A DNA stretch of 64,000 bases from Catonia carolina. Its lineage: Eukaryota > Arthropoda > Insecta > Hemiptera > Achilidae. The DNA is taken from the NCBI GenBank assembly GCA_035578175.1, contig JAQMRL010000006.1:19503506-19567505 (forward strand), read 5' to 3'. The notes below the pieces were generated by a model. The model did not search any database, was not told the DNA's origin, and saw only the letters and a list, made by a program, of their open reading frames with translations. Below, piece by piece: positions 1 to 11,489 of the stretch. Positions within the stretch are counted from its first letter, which is position 1; each line of letters opens with the position of its first letter. The position numbers and the translations under genes were made by a program.

Positions 1-480
1 ACAATGTTTGATATAAAAGTTTAAGATTTTTAAATTCTCTGCAATTTTTATTATATATACATTTTTGCGCTAAAATGTATATTAAAGCCGCAATCTTTAA
101 AAAAAACAATTGTTTATAAGAAAAAGTCTCCCAAAGAATTTCAGCAGGTATGGCTCCTACCCTATCTTGTAGAGCGTAAACATTTAGTAAATGAGGCGAT
201 TTTTTAAAAAAATCGTAGGATCCGTTTTTGAGAAAATCGCAAAAAAGTGAAAAATTACACGAATGTACTACTTCCGGTTGACCGATTTTGAAGAAAATGT
301 TTTCGTGTCGAGTCCGGTAGTAGTATCTAAGTTTAAGTTTCAAGTTCGTACGATGTTCCGTTTTTAAGATATTTTGTTCACACACACACACACATAGACC
401 AATCGCTAAAACATGTTTTTTGGGTTCAAGGGGTCTGAAAACGTGTAGATCCGGTGAAAACTCGATTTCGAAAAATCGTT
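1..480 (-). mobile_element. Element A copy, cut by window start
   Basis: This is the inner part and (GT)n-side end of an A copy in reverse orientation, seen as CA repeats. It is recognised by the blocks CCTATCTTGTAGAGC, CCGGTTGACCGATTTTG, the CA tract near 380 and the palindrome around TCGATTTCGAAAAATCG. The terminal AAGAGAAAGTA is degraded. The copy continues off the left edge. Confidence 0.8.
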
Positions 481-499
481 TAGAAGTAAAAAGTATTTA

Positions 500-1085
500 A
501 CTAGAATCACAATTAGTACAATGGAAAAACAATATAGAAACCATACTCAAAACAAAATTAGTAAATACACCTAATACGTTTAAGCGGAATGAATAATCAA
601 AAGGAAATGAGTCACTATATTTTTCCTGGAAATACGGGGAAAACTAATTTTATTAAAAAAAATATATAAACGCTATTGCAATACAGCTGATCAGATTAAT
701 ATCTTTTAAAACTTAAAAGGGAATAGAGAGTGGTCCATTATTGAAGTAGTACGTATAATAAAATAGAATACTTTGACAAGGTGCATTGTGGGTAATGCAT
801 ATGTTCATTACTACCCAGTAGTGTGTAGTGAGTAGGCCTCAATACAACATGGAACTGCATTTTATTAGCGAGGAAGTAATCGTATATTCCAGTGTATTAC
901 GTTTTATCGAATTTCTGTATAACAGATAAAATAAAAACAAATTTTATTTCCTCCCTTTATACAAAGTTTATTTGTATTTAATATCACTGCAGTGAAAACT
1001 TACAATAAAACTTACAAATTTCATTTGAAAAGTAATGTATATTTAAATTCCTAATGTACGTTTCAACCGTTTAATTTAGACATAT
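500..1085. other. Unique AT-rich sequence
   Basis: No coding pattern or shared repeat was recognised. The stretch is AT-rich with a short less AT-rich patch near 775-850. Confidence 0.4.
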
Positions 1086-1091
1086 AACACA

Positions 1092-1190
1092 CCCCCCATG
1101 ACCCAATGAGATGATGGTAATATAAACAAAGTGTAAATGTAGTGTAGTCTTGTACAGACTCAGGCTGACCAATCCTGAGAGAGTATCGAA
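1092..1190 (-). repeat. SINE C fragment
   Basis: This matches the body of SINE C (CATGACCCAATGAGATGA, then GTAGTCTTGTACAGAC and CCTGAGAGAGTAT) but lacks the tRNA-like head. It abuts the element starting at 1215. Confidence 0.75.
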
Positions 1191-1214
1191 TAATACCTAT
1201 ATAAGTTGTAATAT

Positions 1215-1826
1215 ACAGGGTGATTCACGAAGTTATACAGAAACTTTGGGAGCCCATTCTACATGTAAAAATAATGAAAAAAGTTTATATAAACATGGGT
1301 CCGGAAATGCTTCGTTACCGAGTTACGGCTAGCGAAAGATTTCGCCCGGATTTCAGCTCACCAGGTGAAATGAGGTCTTCCTGAAATTCTGGTAAGGTAG
1401 ATTAAGAGGCGAATTCAATCGTTTATAATGGTTTTAGACCTGATAAATTGAATAAAACAGGCCCCACAACTGTAAGTTAAATAGGTTTTGAGAAAAACAG
1501 TGTATAATGCAAACAATTGAGTGAAAAAAGCACATTTTTTCATCTTTGTTTTTCCGGTTAATTTTACTTTGTACTATTATGAATAAAAATTCATTAAATC
1601 AAACATTAATCTATTCGCTTTCAGTGTACTTAATTTACACCGGTTTGTTCAGAATAAAATTTTCTACATGTTTTATTCAAAAATTTACCTGTTTCTTGGT
1701 AAAATAACAAAGTTATTCTTGCCCAAAGATGAAAAAATGTGTTTTTCACTCCATTTTTGCATTTGACACTGGTTTTCTTAAAAACTATTTAACTTACAGT
1801 TCTGGGACCTGTAATATTTTACAGTT
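1215..1826 (+). mobile_element. TACAGGGT-type DNA element fragment with foldback
   Basis: The left end CAGGGTGATTCACG follows a TA. Positions 1262-1345 match 50696-50781 of the element at 50648-51669, including GAGTTACGGCTAGCGAAAGA, so both belong to one family. The inner part holds a long inverted repeat (arms about 1456-1548 and 1724-1826). No matching right terminus was found, so the copy is probably truncated. The family name is not known to me. Confidence 0.55.
1456..1826. repeat. Long inverted repeat (foldback)
   Basis: The left arm ends CACATTTTTTCATCTTTG (to 1548). The right arm starts CAAAGATGAAAAAATGTG (from 1724). The arms are about 93-103 bp, imperfect, with a spacer of about 175 bp. 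Shared internal blocks include CTGTAAGTTAAATAG and GTGAAAAA. A transcript across it would fold into a long hairpin. Confidence 0.75.
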
Positions 1827-1917
1827 GAACCTCGATTTCACGAATTTTTTTTCTGCACTTTGACATTTTAATAAAACTGCCTGTTAATTTACATCTATTT
1901 AACGAATCTGTAATTTT

Positions 1918-2857
1918 GCTTTCTCTTGCCTATAAGAATATGTAGAAAGAAAAGTATTGTTTTCATGTCGAGTTTTCACCGGATCTACACGTTTTCAGAC
2001 CCCTGAACCCAAAAAATATGTTTTTAGCGATTAGTCTCTGTGTCTGTGTGCGTGTGAACAGAATATCTCAAGAAAAGAACATCGTACGAACTTGAAACTT
2101 AAATTAGACACCACTACCGGACCCGCACGAACATTTTTATCAAAATCGGTCATCCGGAAGTAACAATTTATTCGTGTAATTTTTCACTTTTTTGCGATTT
2201 TCTCTAAAACTGGTCGTACGATGTTTTTTTAAAATCGCCTGATTACTAAATTTTTTATGCTCTACAAGATAGGGTAGGCGTCATGTCTGCTGAAATTCTT
2301 GGAGAGGCTGTTTTTTTCGTAAAAAAACAATTTTTTTAAAATTGTTAAAATTAAAAATTTTTTAAGATTGCTGCTTTAATATGCATTTTAGCGCAAAAAT
2401 GTATAGCCTATAATAAAATTTGTAGGCAATTTAAAATCGTACAACTTTTATTTCAAATTTTTTTTGTATAACGCTTATTTTAGCGGTAATTAGCTATTTT
2501 TCTGTTTTTTCCTCACGAAAACGTGTGAATAATCGATTATTTTAAGATTTCAGCCTTAGTATGCATTTTACGACAAAAATGTATACAATGAAATTTATAG
2601 AAAATTAAAAAATCTACAACGTTTATTTGTAGCATTTTTCTCTACAGAGCCTGGTTTAGCGTGAAAGAGTGATTTTCCGTATTTAAAGCCAATCTGAGGT
2701 TGATTTTCATTAAGAGTCTTTCAATCATGATTAAAATTAGGTTATGTTTATTGTGGTTCGTTTTTGTTTATTTCTAAGGCTTTATTGGTAATATGAAGTT
2801 ATATTGTTCATCATTTGCATTGGTAAGAGAAAGTTGTGCGAATGTTTCACACGACAT
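1918..2857 (+). mobile_element. Element A copy, near full length
   Basis: It starts CTTTCTCTTGCC and runs through the TTCACCGGATCTACACG block, a short GT tract and both internal duplicated blocks. It ends in the degraded hairpin GTGCGAATGTTTCACAC. No coding capacity was seen. Confidence 0.85.
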
Positions 2858-3240
2858 TTTTTTGTAATAAATAAATACATCTATAGAGGCAGATTATGTG
2901 AAAAAAATTTAAAAGGTATTTCCGTTGGGAGTTCACTTTTTATGTCAATCACGTTTTATAAATCTACTTATTGTTCAGTAAAGAACAGATTTTAGATTAA
3001 TTTTGTAAAAAATAAATCTGGTGTGAAACAGTCACACGACTTTCCCTTGCCAATATAAATAAAAACCATATTTATAACCTATGTTTAATCATTAGTAAAA
3101 AATGTAAAATGAAAAATACAACCTAATTTTAATCATGAGTGAATGACGCAAAATTAAAATAAACCTCTGTAGAACTTAAAAATACGGAAAATCAGTAGAT
3201 GCCTCCAAATTAGGCTGTGTAGAGAAAAATTCTTCAATTC

Positions 3241-3438
3241 TGGTAAGCCGGCCGAATTGGCGTAGTTGATATCATGCTCGCCTCTCATCATGCGGTCGTG
3301 GGTTCGAATCCCACTCAGGCACGACATATTTTGATACGTTACAAAAAATGTCATTCTCCATTGTTTAGTTATACCTCAATGTTTCCGCTAATGACCGTTG
3401 CAGTTGATGCGACGTTAAATAAAAATAAATTTTAAAAA
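3241..3438 (+). mobile_element. SINE D, tRNA-derived
   Basis: The tRNA-like head has a box A-like GAATTGGCGTAGTTGATA and a box B GGGTTCGAATCCC. A body follows, ending in GCGACGTTAAATAAA and an A-rich tail. It is not a functional tRNA, because the acceptor strands do not pair and a conserved SINE body continues downstream. Likely mobilised in trans by a LINE. Confidence 0.8.
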
Positions 3439-3449
3439 AAATTGTAGGT

Positions 3450-3636
3450 GGCCGCCTCCGTAGCGTAGTGGTTAGCGCATGGTCTGCCACAGGAGGGTCC
3501 CGGGTTCGATTCCCGGCCAGCGTCTGGAAATTATTACGTGTCAAATCCCACAGTTATGTTATATAATCCACCGTAGTCGCTAATGCCAAGCATTTGATCT
3601 GATTTTATATTATTAATTAAAAAAATAACAAAATAG
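3450..3636 (+). mobile_element. SINE E, tRNA-derived, with 11-bp TSD
   Basis: The head contains TAGCGTAGTGGTTAGCGC (box A) and GGGTTCGATTCCC (box B). The body includes CTGGAAATTATTACGTGTC and CGCTAATGCCAAGC, and the tail is A-rich. It is flanked by AAATTGTAGGT at 3439-3449 and 3637-3647. The TSD lies in element A sequence, which fixes the insertion order. Confidence 0.85.
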
Positions 3637-3985
3637 AAATTGTAGGTTTTTTTAATTTCCTATAACTTTGATTATTATATATAATTTTGTACAATTTTGT
3701 CGTAAAATCCATAGCCCTACTACGGTCGTAATCCGATTACGAAACCGATTTTGATGAAAATCTTCATGTCGGTTCCTCAAATAGTACCTAACTTAAGTTT
3801 TAAGTTTCAAATTCGTATGGTGTTCCGTTCTTGAGATATTTGATTCACACACACAGATCAATCGTTAAAACATGTTTTTTGGGTTCAGGGGGTCTGAAAA
3901 CGTGTATATCTGGTGAAAACTCGATTTCGAAAAATCGACATGAAAAAAATACTTTCATTCCCTATATATTCATATAGGGCAATAT

Positions 3986-4393
3986 TCATATGCTGCCCAT
4001 GCCAGACAGGTGGAGTGTCAAAGTTTTTACACTCAATCTGTTCATTGTCGGGCTAAAATAATTAGTTCGGTTTCTTATCATATGGTCAGCCAATTAAATG
4101 ACTGAATCATATAAGAACAGAAGAGGTAGAAGTGTAAAAGATACTAATCAGAGTTATCTCCTCTGAAAGTAATGAATTTCATTATACAGCCAGACCCTGT
4201 GGTGAATGAAGTGAAGGTTTCATTTGCAGAGTGGAAAATATTTGCTTTTCAGAGGGCCCGGTATGCTGATAAGCGTACTTTTACATTCAGTGAGGAAGGC
4301 ATAGGTAAAGCACCTCACTCCTCGTTTTACTTAGTAAAACCTCTACAGTTTCAAACCAGCCTTTCGGCTGATGCCCTGAACAACAAAGACAAG
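3986..4393 (+). mobile_element. Retroposon B, younger subfamily
   Basis: It runs from GCCCATGCCAGACAGG to an AACAAC-type tail and lies inside the end of an A copy. It carries the younger-subfamily marks ACTCAATCTGTTC and ACAGTTTCAAACC. An open frame of 76 codons (4172-4402) starts MNFIIQPDPVVNE, as in other copies. Confidence 0.8.
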
Positions 4394-4401
4394 AGAAAGT
4401 A

Positions 4402-5328
4402 AATAAACTTATAAATTAAAATAATCTTATATAAATTATTTAAAATAATTTTACCTTATTATGAAAATAAATCAAACGAACATGTTGTATTAACAGCACA
4501 AATTTACAGAGAACACAATTAAAAAATTTCACAAAAATTATTAATTGATTATTAACATCCGATTTAATTTATTAACACACAAACAAGAAAAAATTCCAGA
4601 CAAAAAATACTTCATAATTATAAGAACATTAAACACATCAGTATATGGTCAACATTAAAACAACCCACACGTGCACAAACTAAAATATAAAAAAAAACAC
4701 AGCAAGAAAACTTAATAACGATAGTATGAAAAAGAGTCTATAAAATGCAACTTGTGTGAATGCTATGAAACGAATACACTCACCACCGCGTATCGCGTAT
4801 ATAGCCTACAAAACTGGTATGGTGTAGTGTAGTGTAGAGACATGCTGTACGTTGAAGGGTATTGTTCATCCCGGTAACCATGGCAACCGACCCCCATACA
4901 TATTTAAGACATCAATCCATTCAGTGTAATACAAACACACATACAACAACCGACATACTAATCGTTTGCACAATGACATATATAATGCACATTATAGAAT
5001 ACCACGCATGACAAAAAAATCTTTTTAAGTTAGATAATATTTCAAAGCAATGTGGCGGTTTCCTTTTTCATAAAATTAATGATATTATTATTTATTATTA
5101 TTACAAATACAGTAGAGATATAATCGATATGTATTAAGGTATCTTAAGATGTAATAACTCATAATATTTACACTGATAATCCTCTTATTGTTATTTCTTA
5201 GCTCGGAAGATAGTTTGTCAAGTTCGAGACATCGCAATAAATTTTTAAGTGTTTCTTGAAATTCCCCCCCTCCAAAGAATAATTTGTCACAATTTGTAGA
5301 TATTTCGTAAGTAATCTACAGTATTTTT
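4402..5328. other. Unique sequence with a GC-richer patch
   Basis: It is AT-rich except about 4780-4930, which has CpGs, an X-box-like site and a possible core promoter. No long open frame follows. The first ATG downstream (4972) opens only about 12 codons. Confidence 0.4.
4874..4887 (+). promoter_or_regulatory. RFX X-box-like site with possible core promoter downstream
   Basis: GTAACCATGGCAAC is an exact match to the palindromic X-box consensus bound by RFX factors. Downstream lie CATATTTAAG (4899-4908) and a TCAGT initiator-like motif (4921-4925), with TATA-to-initiator spacing of about 22-24. In animals such sites drive ciliary genes. No target gene is visible here, so the role is inference. 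Confidence 0.4.
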
Positions 5329-6218
5329 ACTTTCTCTTGTCTATATAAATACATAGGAAGGAAAGTACTGTTTTTCAGACCCCCTGAACCCAAAAAACAT
5401 GTTTTTAGCGATCGGTCTGGGTGTGAATGTGTGTGTGTGTGTGTCTGTGTGTGTGTGTGAACAGAATATCTCAAGAAACGAACATCGTACGAACTTGAAA
5501 CTCGAAACTTAAGTTAGACACCACTACCGGACCCGACACGAACATTTTCATCAAAATCGGTCAACCGGAAGTAGCAGTTTATTCGTGTAGTTTTTCACTT
5601 TTTTTGCGATTTTCTCAAAAACGGGTCCTACGATTTTTTTTTTTAAATCATTTGGTTTACTAACTTTTTTATGCTCTACAGATAGGGTAGGCGCCATGTT
5701 TGCTGAAATTTTTGGTGAAGCTGTTTTCACGTAAAAATTTTTTTTTAAGATTGCGGCTTTATTATGCATTTTACTGCAAAAATGTATACTCTTAAAGTTG
5801 TAGAGAATTTAAAATTCTACAACTTTTATTTCAAACATGTTTTGTATAACGCTTAGTTTAGCGGTAATTAACGATTTTCTGTTTTTTTTTCTTACGAAAA
5901 CTTGTGAAAAATCTTTTTTTTAAGATTTCGGGCTTAGTATGCATTTTATGACAAAAGTATCTATAATCAAATTTATAGGAACTTAAAAGATCTACAACTT
6001 TTATTTACGTATTTTTCTCTACAGAGCCTAGTTTAGCGTGAAAGTGATTTTCCGTATTTTTAAGCCAAACAGGTAGATTTTCATTTTGCGTCTTTCACTC
6101 ATGATTAAAATAAGGTTATGTTTTTTGTTTATTTCTTATGTTTTATTACTAATTTTAAGTTATATTGGTCATTATTTGCATTGGAAAGAGAAAGTTGTGT
6201 GTGTGTTTCACACCAGAT
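5329..6218 (+). mobile_element. Element A copy, nearly complete
   Basis: It starts ACTTTCTCTTGTC and is missing the FTCGAAATC-palindrome segment near the left end. A GT tract sits at about 5415-5459. It ends AGAGAAAGTTGTGTGTGTGT then TTCACACCAGA. Confidence 0.85.
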
Positions 6219-6676
6219 TTTATTTTTAACAAAACAGATCAGACATTCGTATAAATCATATGCAAAATTACAATATTCAAAACGATCATATTTTTACAGA
6301 AGGTACTACTCAAGTACTTTGTAAAAGAAGAAAGAAAAATTATTCAATAGCCTTTCAACAGCCGTGATTATTTCAATTAATCGGATTGAGTAAATTAATT
6401 AAGCTTGAAATCTGGCTAAATTAAACCCATTTAAGAACATAATGGAGAGAATACGTAGTAGTTATTGAAAGAATATTATAACTTGTGTGTACAATGTACT
6501 CGACTGTACTAACCATTAAACAAATCATTAAATTTTATTTGCTTCATTTAAGTCACATGTTATTGAAGTCTAGTTAAGATATTTCTTTTATTTGTTACCG
6601 ATAACTGCACAACGTGTGCTTTGGGGGGGGGGGGGGTTTATCAAATAAACTAGGGAGCATAAATACGTCTGGATTT
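6219..6676. other. Unique AT-rich sequence with a G-run
   Basis: No gene was seen. A run of about 14 G starts near 6624. Confidence 0.4.
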
Positions 6677-6686
6677 ATCCTTCATT

Positions 6687-6922
6687 GTTGTTTAGGTCAT
6701 CAGCCAAAAAGCTGGTTTGAACCTGTAGAGGTTTTACTAAGTAAAACGAGGAATGAGGTGGTTTACCATTGCCTTCCTCACTGAGTGGAAAAGTACGCTT
6801 ATCAGCATGCCGGGCCCTCTGAAAAGCACATATTTTCCACACTGCAAATGACACCTTCACTTTATTCACCACAGGGTCTGGCTGTATAATGAAATTCATT
6901 ACTTTCAGAGGAGATAACTCTG
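6687..6922 (-). mobile_element. 5'-truncated retroposon B with 10-bp TSD
   Basis: The copy lacks the CATAACAGACAGG head (5' truncation) and keeps the tail end at the left. It is flanked by ATCCTTCATT at 6677-6686 and 6923-6932. Truncation plus TSD is the mark of target-primed reverse transcription. Confidence 0.9.
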
Positions 6923-7082
6923 ATCCTTCATTACAAAGTAACAAAACAAATAGGCAATCTATTGAGGACTGCCGATAGAAGTGAAAACTTAAAACTATGA
7001 AATAACAGTGGTCTTTTTTTGGATTTTCAAATTATTTTTGTACAGAGTGACTGTAAAGTCATGCAACCCAAACTATAAAAAA

Positions 7083-7795
7083 TCTGGTGTGAAACACTTA
7101 CACAACTTTCTCTTGCCAATGCAAATTATGAACAATACAGCCTAACATTAGTATTAAATCATTAAATTTAAACAAAAAAAAAATCTTACCTCAATAAACA
7201 TAACCTCATTTTAATCATGAGTGAAAGACGCAAAATGAAAATCAATTTCATTTTGACTTAAAAATACGGAAAATCACTCTTTCACGCTCAACTAGGGTCT
7301 GTAAAGCAAAATGCTCTAATTAAAGTTATACATCTTTAAATTTCCTATAAATTTTATTATATACACTTTTGTCCTAAAATGCATTCTAAGGCTGAAATCT
7401 TTAAAAAAAAAAATCGATTTTTTTACACGATTTCGTGAGAAAAAACAGAAAATTGCTAATTACCGCTAAACTAGCAATATACAAACAAATGTTTGAAATA
7501 AAAGTTGCAGGATTTTAAAATCTCTACAATTTTTATTACATACATTTTTGCGCTGAAATGCATATTAAAGACGCAATCTTAAACAAACAATTATTTTACG
7601 GGAAAACAGCCTCACCAACAATTTCAGCAAACATGGCGCCTACCCTATCTTGTAGAGCATAAAAAATTTAGTAAACCAGGCAATTTTTAAAAAAAATCTT
7701 AGGACCCGTATTGGAGAAAATCGCAAAAAAGTGAAAAATTACACGAATAAACTACTACTTCCGATTGACCGATTTTGATGAAAATGTTCGTGTCA
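7083..7795 (-). mobile_element. Element A copy, left end missing
   Basis: It begins TCTGGTGTGAAACACTTACA and both internal duplicated blocks are present. Homology stops at GAAAATGTTCGTGTC (7795), before the GT tract. Confidence 0.85.
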
Positions 7796-8061
7796 ATGAA
7801 CAGTCCCGATTCTCGAATTCCAGTTAAAATTACCGGATAATTTTGTACATCAGATTTATTGAGGATTGCCAGGAAATTTTCCGTTACTTTTATTTGAAAT
7901 TTTTAATCAATAAGCCGATTTTAATTTTCAAAAAAATTATAACAGTTAAATAAAATACATTATAGTACATAATATACCATTCAAAATACACTCAGATACT
8001 TTTTAGTACTTACGAGTTTCACTAACGGAATAAATTATCAAACATAATTTAAAAAAAAAAA

Positions 8062-8836
8062 TCTGGTGTGAAACACTCACACAACTTTCTCTTGCCAGTG
8101 CAAATAATTAACAATAAACCTAACATTAGTAATAAAACATTAGAAATAACCAAAGAAACTAACCTCAACAAACATAACCTAATTTTAATCATGAGTGAAA
8201 GACGCAAAATGAAAATCGACCTCAGTTTGGCTTAGAAATACGGAAAATCACTCTTTCTCTCTAAACTAGGCTCTGTAGAGAAAAATGCTTTAAATAAAAG
8301 TTGTAGATCTTTTAATTTTCTATAAATTTAATTATATACACTTTTGTCGTAAAATGCATACTAAGGCCGAAATGTTAAAAAAATCAATTTTTCTCACGTT
8401 TTCGTGAGAAAAAAACAGAAAATCGCAAATTACCGCTAAACTAAGCGTTATACAAAAAAATGTTTGAAATAAAAGTTGTAGAATTTTACATTCTCTACAA
8501 CTTTTATTATATAACGTTTTGCGCTAAAATGCATATTAAAGCCGCAATCTTAAAAAGAAAATGTTTTTACGTAAAAACAGCCTCAAGCAGAATTTCAGCA
8601 AACATGGCGCCTACCCTATATTGTAGAGCATAAAAAATGTAGTAAACCAGTTGATTTTTAAAAAAATCGTAGGACTAGTTTTTGAGAAAATCGCAAAAAA
8701 GTGAAAAATTATACGAATAAACTACTACTTCCGGTTGACCGATTTTGATGAAAATGTTCGTGTCGGGTCCGGTAGTGATATGTAACTTAAGTTTCAAGTT
8801 TCAAGTTCGTACGATGTTCCGTTCTTGAGATATTTT

Positions 8837-8880
<44 letters not shown>

Positions 8881-9013
8881 ACCAATCGCTAAAAACAGTT
8901 TTTTGGGTTCAGGGGGTCTGAAAACGTATAGATCCGGTGAAAACTCGATTTCGAAAAATCGACATGAAAACAATACTTTCCTTCCTATATATTCATATAG
9001 GCAAGAGAAAGTA
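8062..9013 (-). mobile_element. Element A copy, full length
   Basis: A complete copy from TCTGGTGTGAAACACTCACA to AAGAGAAAGTA. It holds a pure CA tract at about 8837-8876 and the terminal hairpin CCTATATATTCATATAGG. It is a good reference copy. Confidence 0.9.
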
Positions 9014-9519
9014 AAAAAATAAATGATAAGAAACCCAAATAAATAAAATTGTTTTCCTATTGTGAGTAATAAAAATATGGAGTAAAGGTTGTATTAAATT
9101 ACAGGTTATTTAATATTACTCTCATGCACCATAAGTAATAAGTAAACGTTTCCAAAACAAGGTTGCTAAATTTCCCGTAGGAGTCCTTATTAATTCATAT
9201 TTCATAATATATTTCCCTACCTACAAATGTTTTGTGTTTATAAATTACTATAAATTATTATAATATTATTTTTGGATTTAAAGAAGAAATAATATAAAGT
9301 AACTGTCAAATAAAAAAGACTTAAGAATATAAATAACTAAGAAAAATATGGAGTTGAATAAATAATAATTTTAATTTATTGAAGTAAAAAAAGAAAAACT
9401 AGAGGTAAAAATTATGATTGAAGATCATTTATGATGCTGAAAAATAAGCAATATTTAAAAAAAATACTAATAATAATTTATTTGCTGACCGGTGCGAATT
9501 AATTCGCATAATAAAAATA
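9014..9519. other. Unique AT-rich sequence
   Basis: No coding signal or repeat was recognised. Confidence 0.4.
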
Positions 9520-9610
9520 CTAATACATTTTTTTTATCACACATTTCCATTTACTGTATCACCTTCTCATTAGCAATAATTGCAAAACGGTTAGACGTAA
9601 AACAAAAAAA
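9520..9610 (+). repeat. SINE D 3' fragment
   Basis: The body end CATTAGCAATAATTGCAAAA then TTAGACGTAAAAC and an A-run match the 3' end of SINE D seen in reverse at 29720-29760. The tRNA head is absent. Confidence 0.6.
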
Positions 9611-9775
9611 AACGACTAATTGCATAATTACTAACATTAATAATCTTATTTCGCAATATTTTGTTCCAATTTTCATGAAAAAGATATGCGACTAAATAAA
9701 CGAGTCCCATCACCATAAAGACAGTTAAAACAAACTAAGGTTAATAACGTCACCGCCAGAACAGTAGCACCATTT

Positions 9776-10578
9776 GTGTGTGTGTGTGTGGGGGGGGGGG
9801 GGTGTGTGAACAGAATATCTCAAGAACAGAACCTCGTACGAACTTGAAACTTATGTTAGACACCACTAACGGACCCGACACGAACATTTTCATCAAAATC
9901 GGTCAACCGGAAGTAGTAGTTTATTCGTGTAATTTTTCACTTTTTTGCGGTTTCCTCAAAAACTGGTCCTACGATTTTTGTAAATCGCCTCGTTTACTAA
10001 ATTTTTTATGCTTTACATGATAGGGTAGGCGTCATGTCTGCTGAAATTCTTGGTGAGGCTGTTTTCTCGTAAAAAAAAATGTTTTTTTTTTTAAAGATTG
10101 TGGCTTTAATACGCATTTTAGCGCAAAAATATATATCAAAAGTAGTAGAGAATTTAAAATTTTACAACTTTTATTTTTATAATTTTTTTGTATAACGCTT
10201 AGTTTAGCGGTAATTAGCGATTTTCTGTTTTTTCTCTCACGAAAACGTGTAAAAAAATCGACTTTTTACAGATTTCAGCCTTATTATGCATTTTACGTCC
10301 AAAAATTTAATCAAATTTATAGGAAATTTAAGATCTACAACTTTAATTCGAGAATTTTTCTCTACAGAGCCTAGTTTAGCGTGAATGAGTGATTTTTGGT
10401 ATTTTAAACCCAAACTGAGGTTGATTTTCATTTTGCGTCTTTCACTCATGATTAAAATAAGGTTATGGTTTTAAAGTTAAGTTTTTTGTTTATTTCTAAT
10501 GCTTTATTACTAATGTTAGGTTATATTGTTCATTATCTGCATTGGCAAGAGAAAGTCGTGTGAGCGTTTTACACCAGA
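9776..10578 (+). mobile_element. Element A copy, left end missing
   Basis: It starts within the GT tract, followed by a run of about 12 G. It continues through AACAGAATATCTCAAGAAC and ends GCAAGAGAAAGTCGTGTGAG then the TTTTACACCAGA hairpin arm. Confidence 0.85.
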
Positions 10579-10599
10579 TTTTTTTTCCTTTTGCGACCT

Positions 10600-10800
10600 C
10601 ATAGGATCATTTTAGTCCAATTTCTGGACCAGTCTATTCTGTAATCGGTTCTTCTTATTCCCGAAGCGTGTAAGTTGTTTTATTCTTGCTTCTTTCCTTT
10701 TCGCCCACATCTTTTTTAGGCGTTCCGAACTTTGGCGCCTGTCCTTATCCGAATACACCCTGTAGGATTCCTTTCTAGTTTTAGGCTCAGAATTTTTTCT
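10600..10800 (-). pseudogene. Remnant of a basic repeat-encoded protein
   Basis: Reverse-strand translation gives a basic stretch with DRRQSSERLKKMWAKRKEAR, ending at a stop (10612-10614). A similar pattern (WTEERRKAYSERM) appears on the reverse strand at about 59180-59270. The repeated R/K-S-E-R-KK-W-A spacing recalls NUMOD-like basic motifs. I do not recognise the parent protein. It is probably a retroelement-encoded domain. Confidence 0.3.
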
Positions 10801-10842
10801 TTATAGTAATTTATTTTATTTTTTTATAAATGTTTAGGCCAG

Positions 10843-11157
10843 CCCATAACAGACAGGTGGAGTGTCAAATTAATTACTTGCACTTATCTATCCAGAGCTA
10901 CAAAGAATAATTCCGTTTCTTATCACATGATCACCCAATTAAATTACTAAATCATATAAGAACAGAAGAGGTAAAGGTGTAAAAGACACTAATCAGAGTC
11001 ATCTCTCTGAAAGTAATGAATTTCATTATACAGCCAGACCCTGCGGTGAATGAAGTTAAGGTGTCATTTCCAGAGTAGAAAATATGTACTTTTCAGAGGG
11101 CCTGGAATACAGACAAGCATACTTTTAAACTCAGTGACGAAGAGCATGGTGAATCTC
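10843..11157 (+). mobile_element. Retroposon B, 3' end missing
   Basis: The head GCCCATAACAGACAGGTGG is intact. Homology is lost after the ACTCAGTGACGAAGAG block, where a SINE C copy begins. Confidence 0.8.
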
Positions 11158-11164
11158 TGAATTA

Positions 11165-11489
11165 ATTTTTGTTTTATTCCTAATTTGTGTACGTTGCAAT
11201 CTGTTCAATTTAGAACAATAAGCAACCCCATGACCCAATGATGAGGATGATGTGTATGACGTGTAAATGAGGTGTAGTCTTGTACAGACCCAGGTCGACC
11301 ATTCCTGAGAGAGTATGGTTAATTAAACCCCAACCATCAAAGTACACTGGTAACCACTGTCTAGTATTCAAATCCGTATAAAAGTAACTATCTTTACTAG
11401 GATTTGAACCAGGAACCTTCGTCTCCGAAAATCAGCTGTTAAACAGCTGATTTTGGCGACGACTTTACCTCTAGACCAACCCGGTGGGT
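11165..11489 (-). mobile_element. SINE C, full length, tRNA-derived
   Basis: On the reverse strand it reads CCGGGTTGGTCTAGAGGTAA (box A), then GGTTCCTGGTTCAAATCC (box B), then a body of about 230 bp. Short flanks TGAATTAA occur at both ends (about 11157-11164 and 11484-11491), consistent with a TSD. The head has a strong hairpin ATCAGCTGTTTAACAGCTGAT. Confidence 0.85.

Larger units (their letters stand above)
3017..4401 (-). mobile_element. Element A copy interrupted by SINE D, SINE E and retroposon B
   Basis: It begins TCTGGTGTGAAACAGTCACA at 3017 and ends AAGAGAAAGTA at 4401. Inside are SINE D (about 3241-3438), SINE E (3450-3636) and retroposon B (about 3986-4393). The A segment between the first SINE site and the (CA)n tract is also shortened compared with full copies. 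Confidence 0.8.

Noticed and set aside
1822..1845. pogo/Tigger left end (CAGTTGAACCTCGATTT)
   Set aside because: Style fits, but no partner end or domain was found before element A begins at 1918.
3241..3525. tRNA genes
   Set aside because: A and B boxes are good, but acceptor stems do not pair and conserved SINE bodies with A-rich tails follow. Same for 29820-29886, 33650-33690, 48781-48870 and 63220-63300.
8837..8876. CA/GT tracts as promoters or Z-DNA elements
   Set aside because: They are an internal part of element A and recur in every copy.
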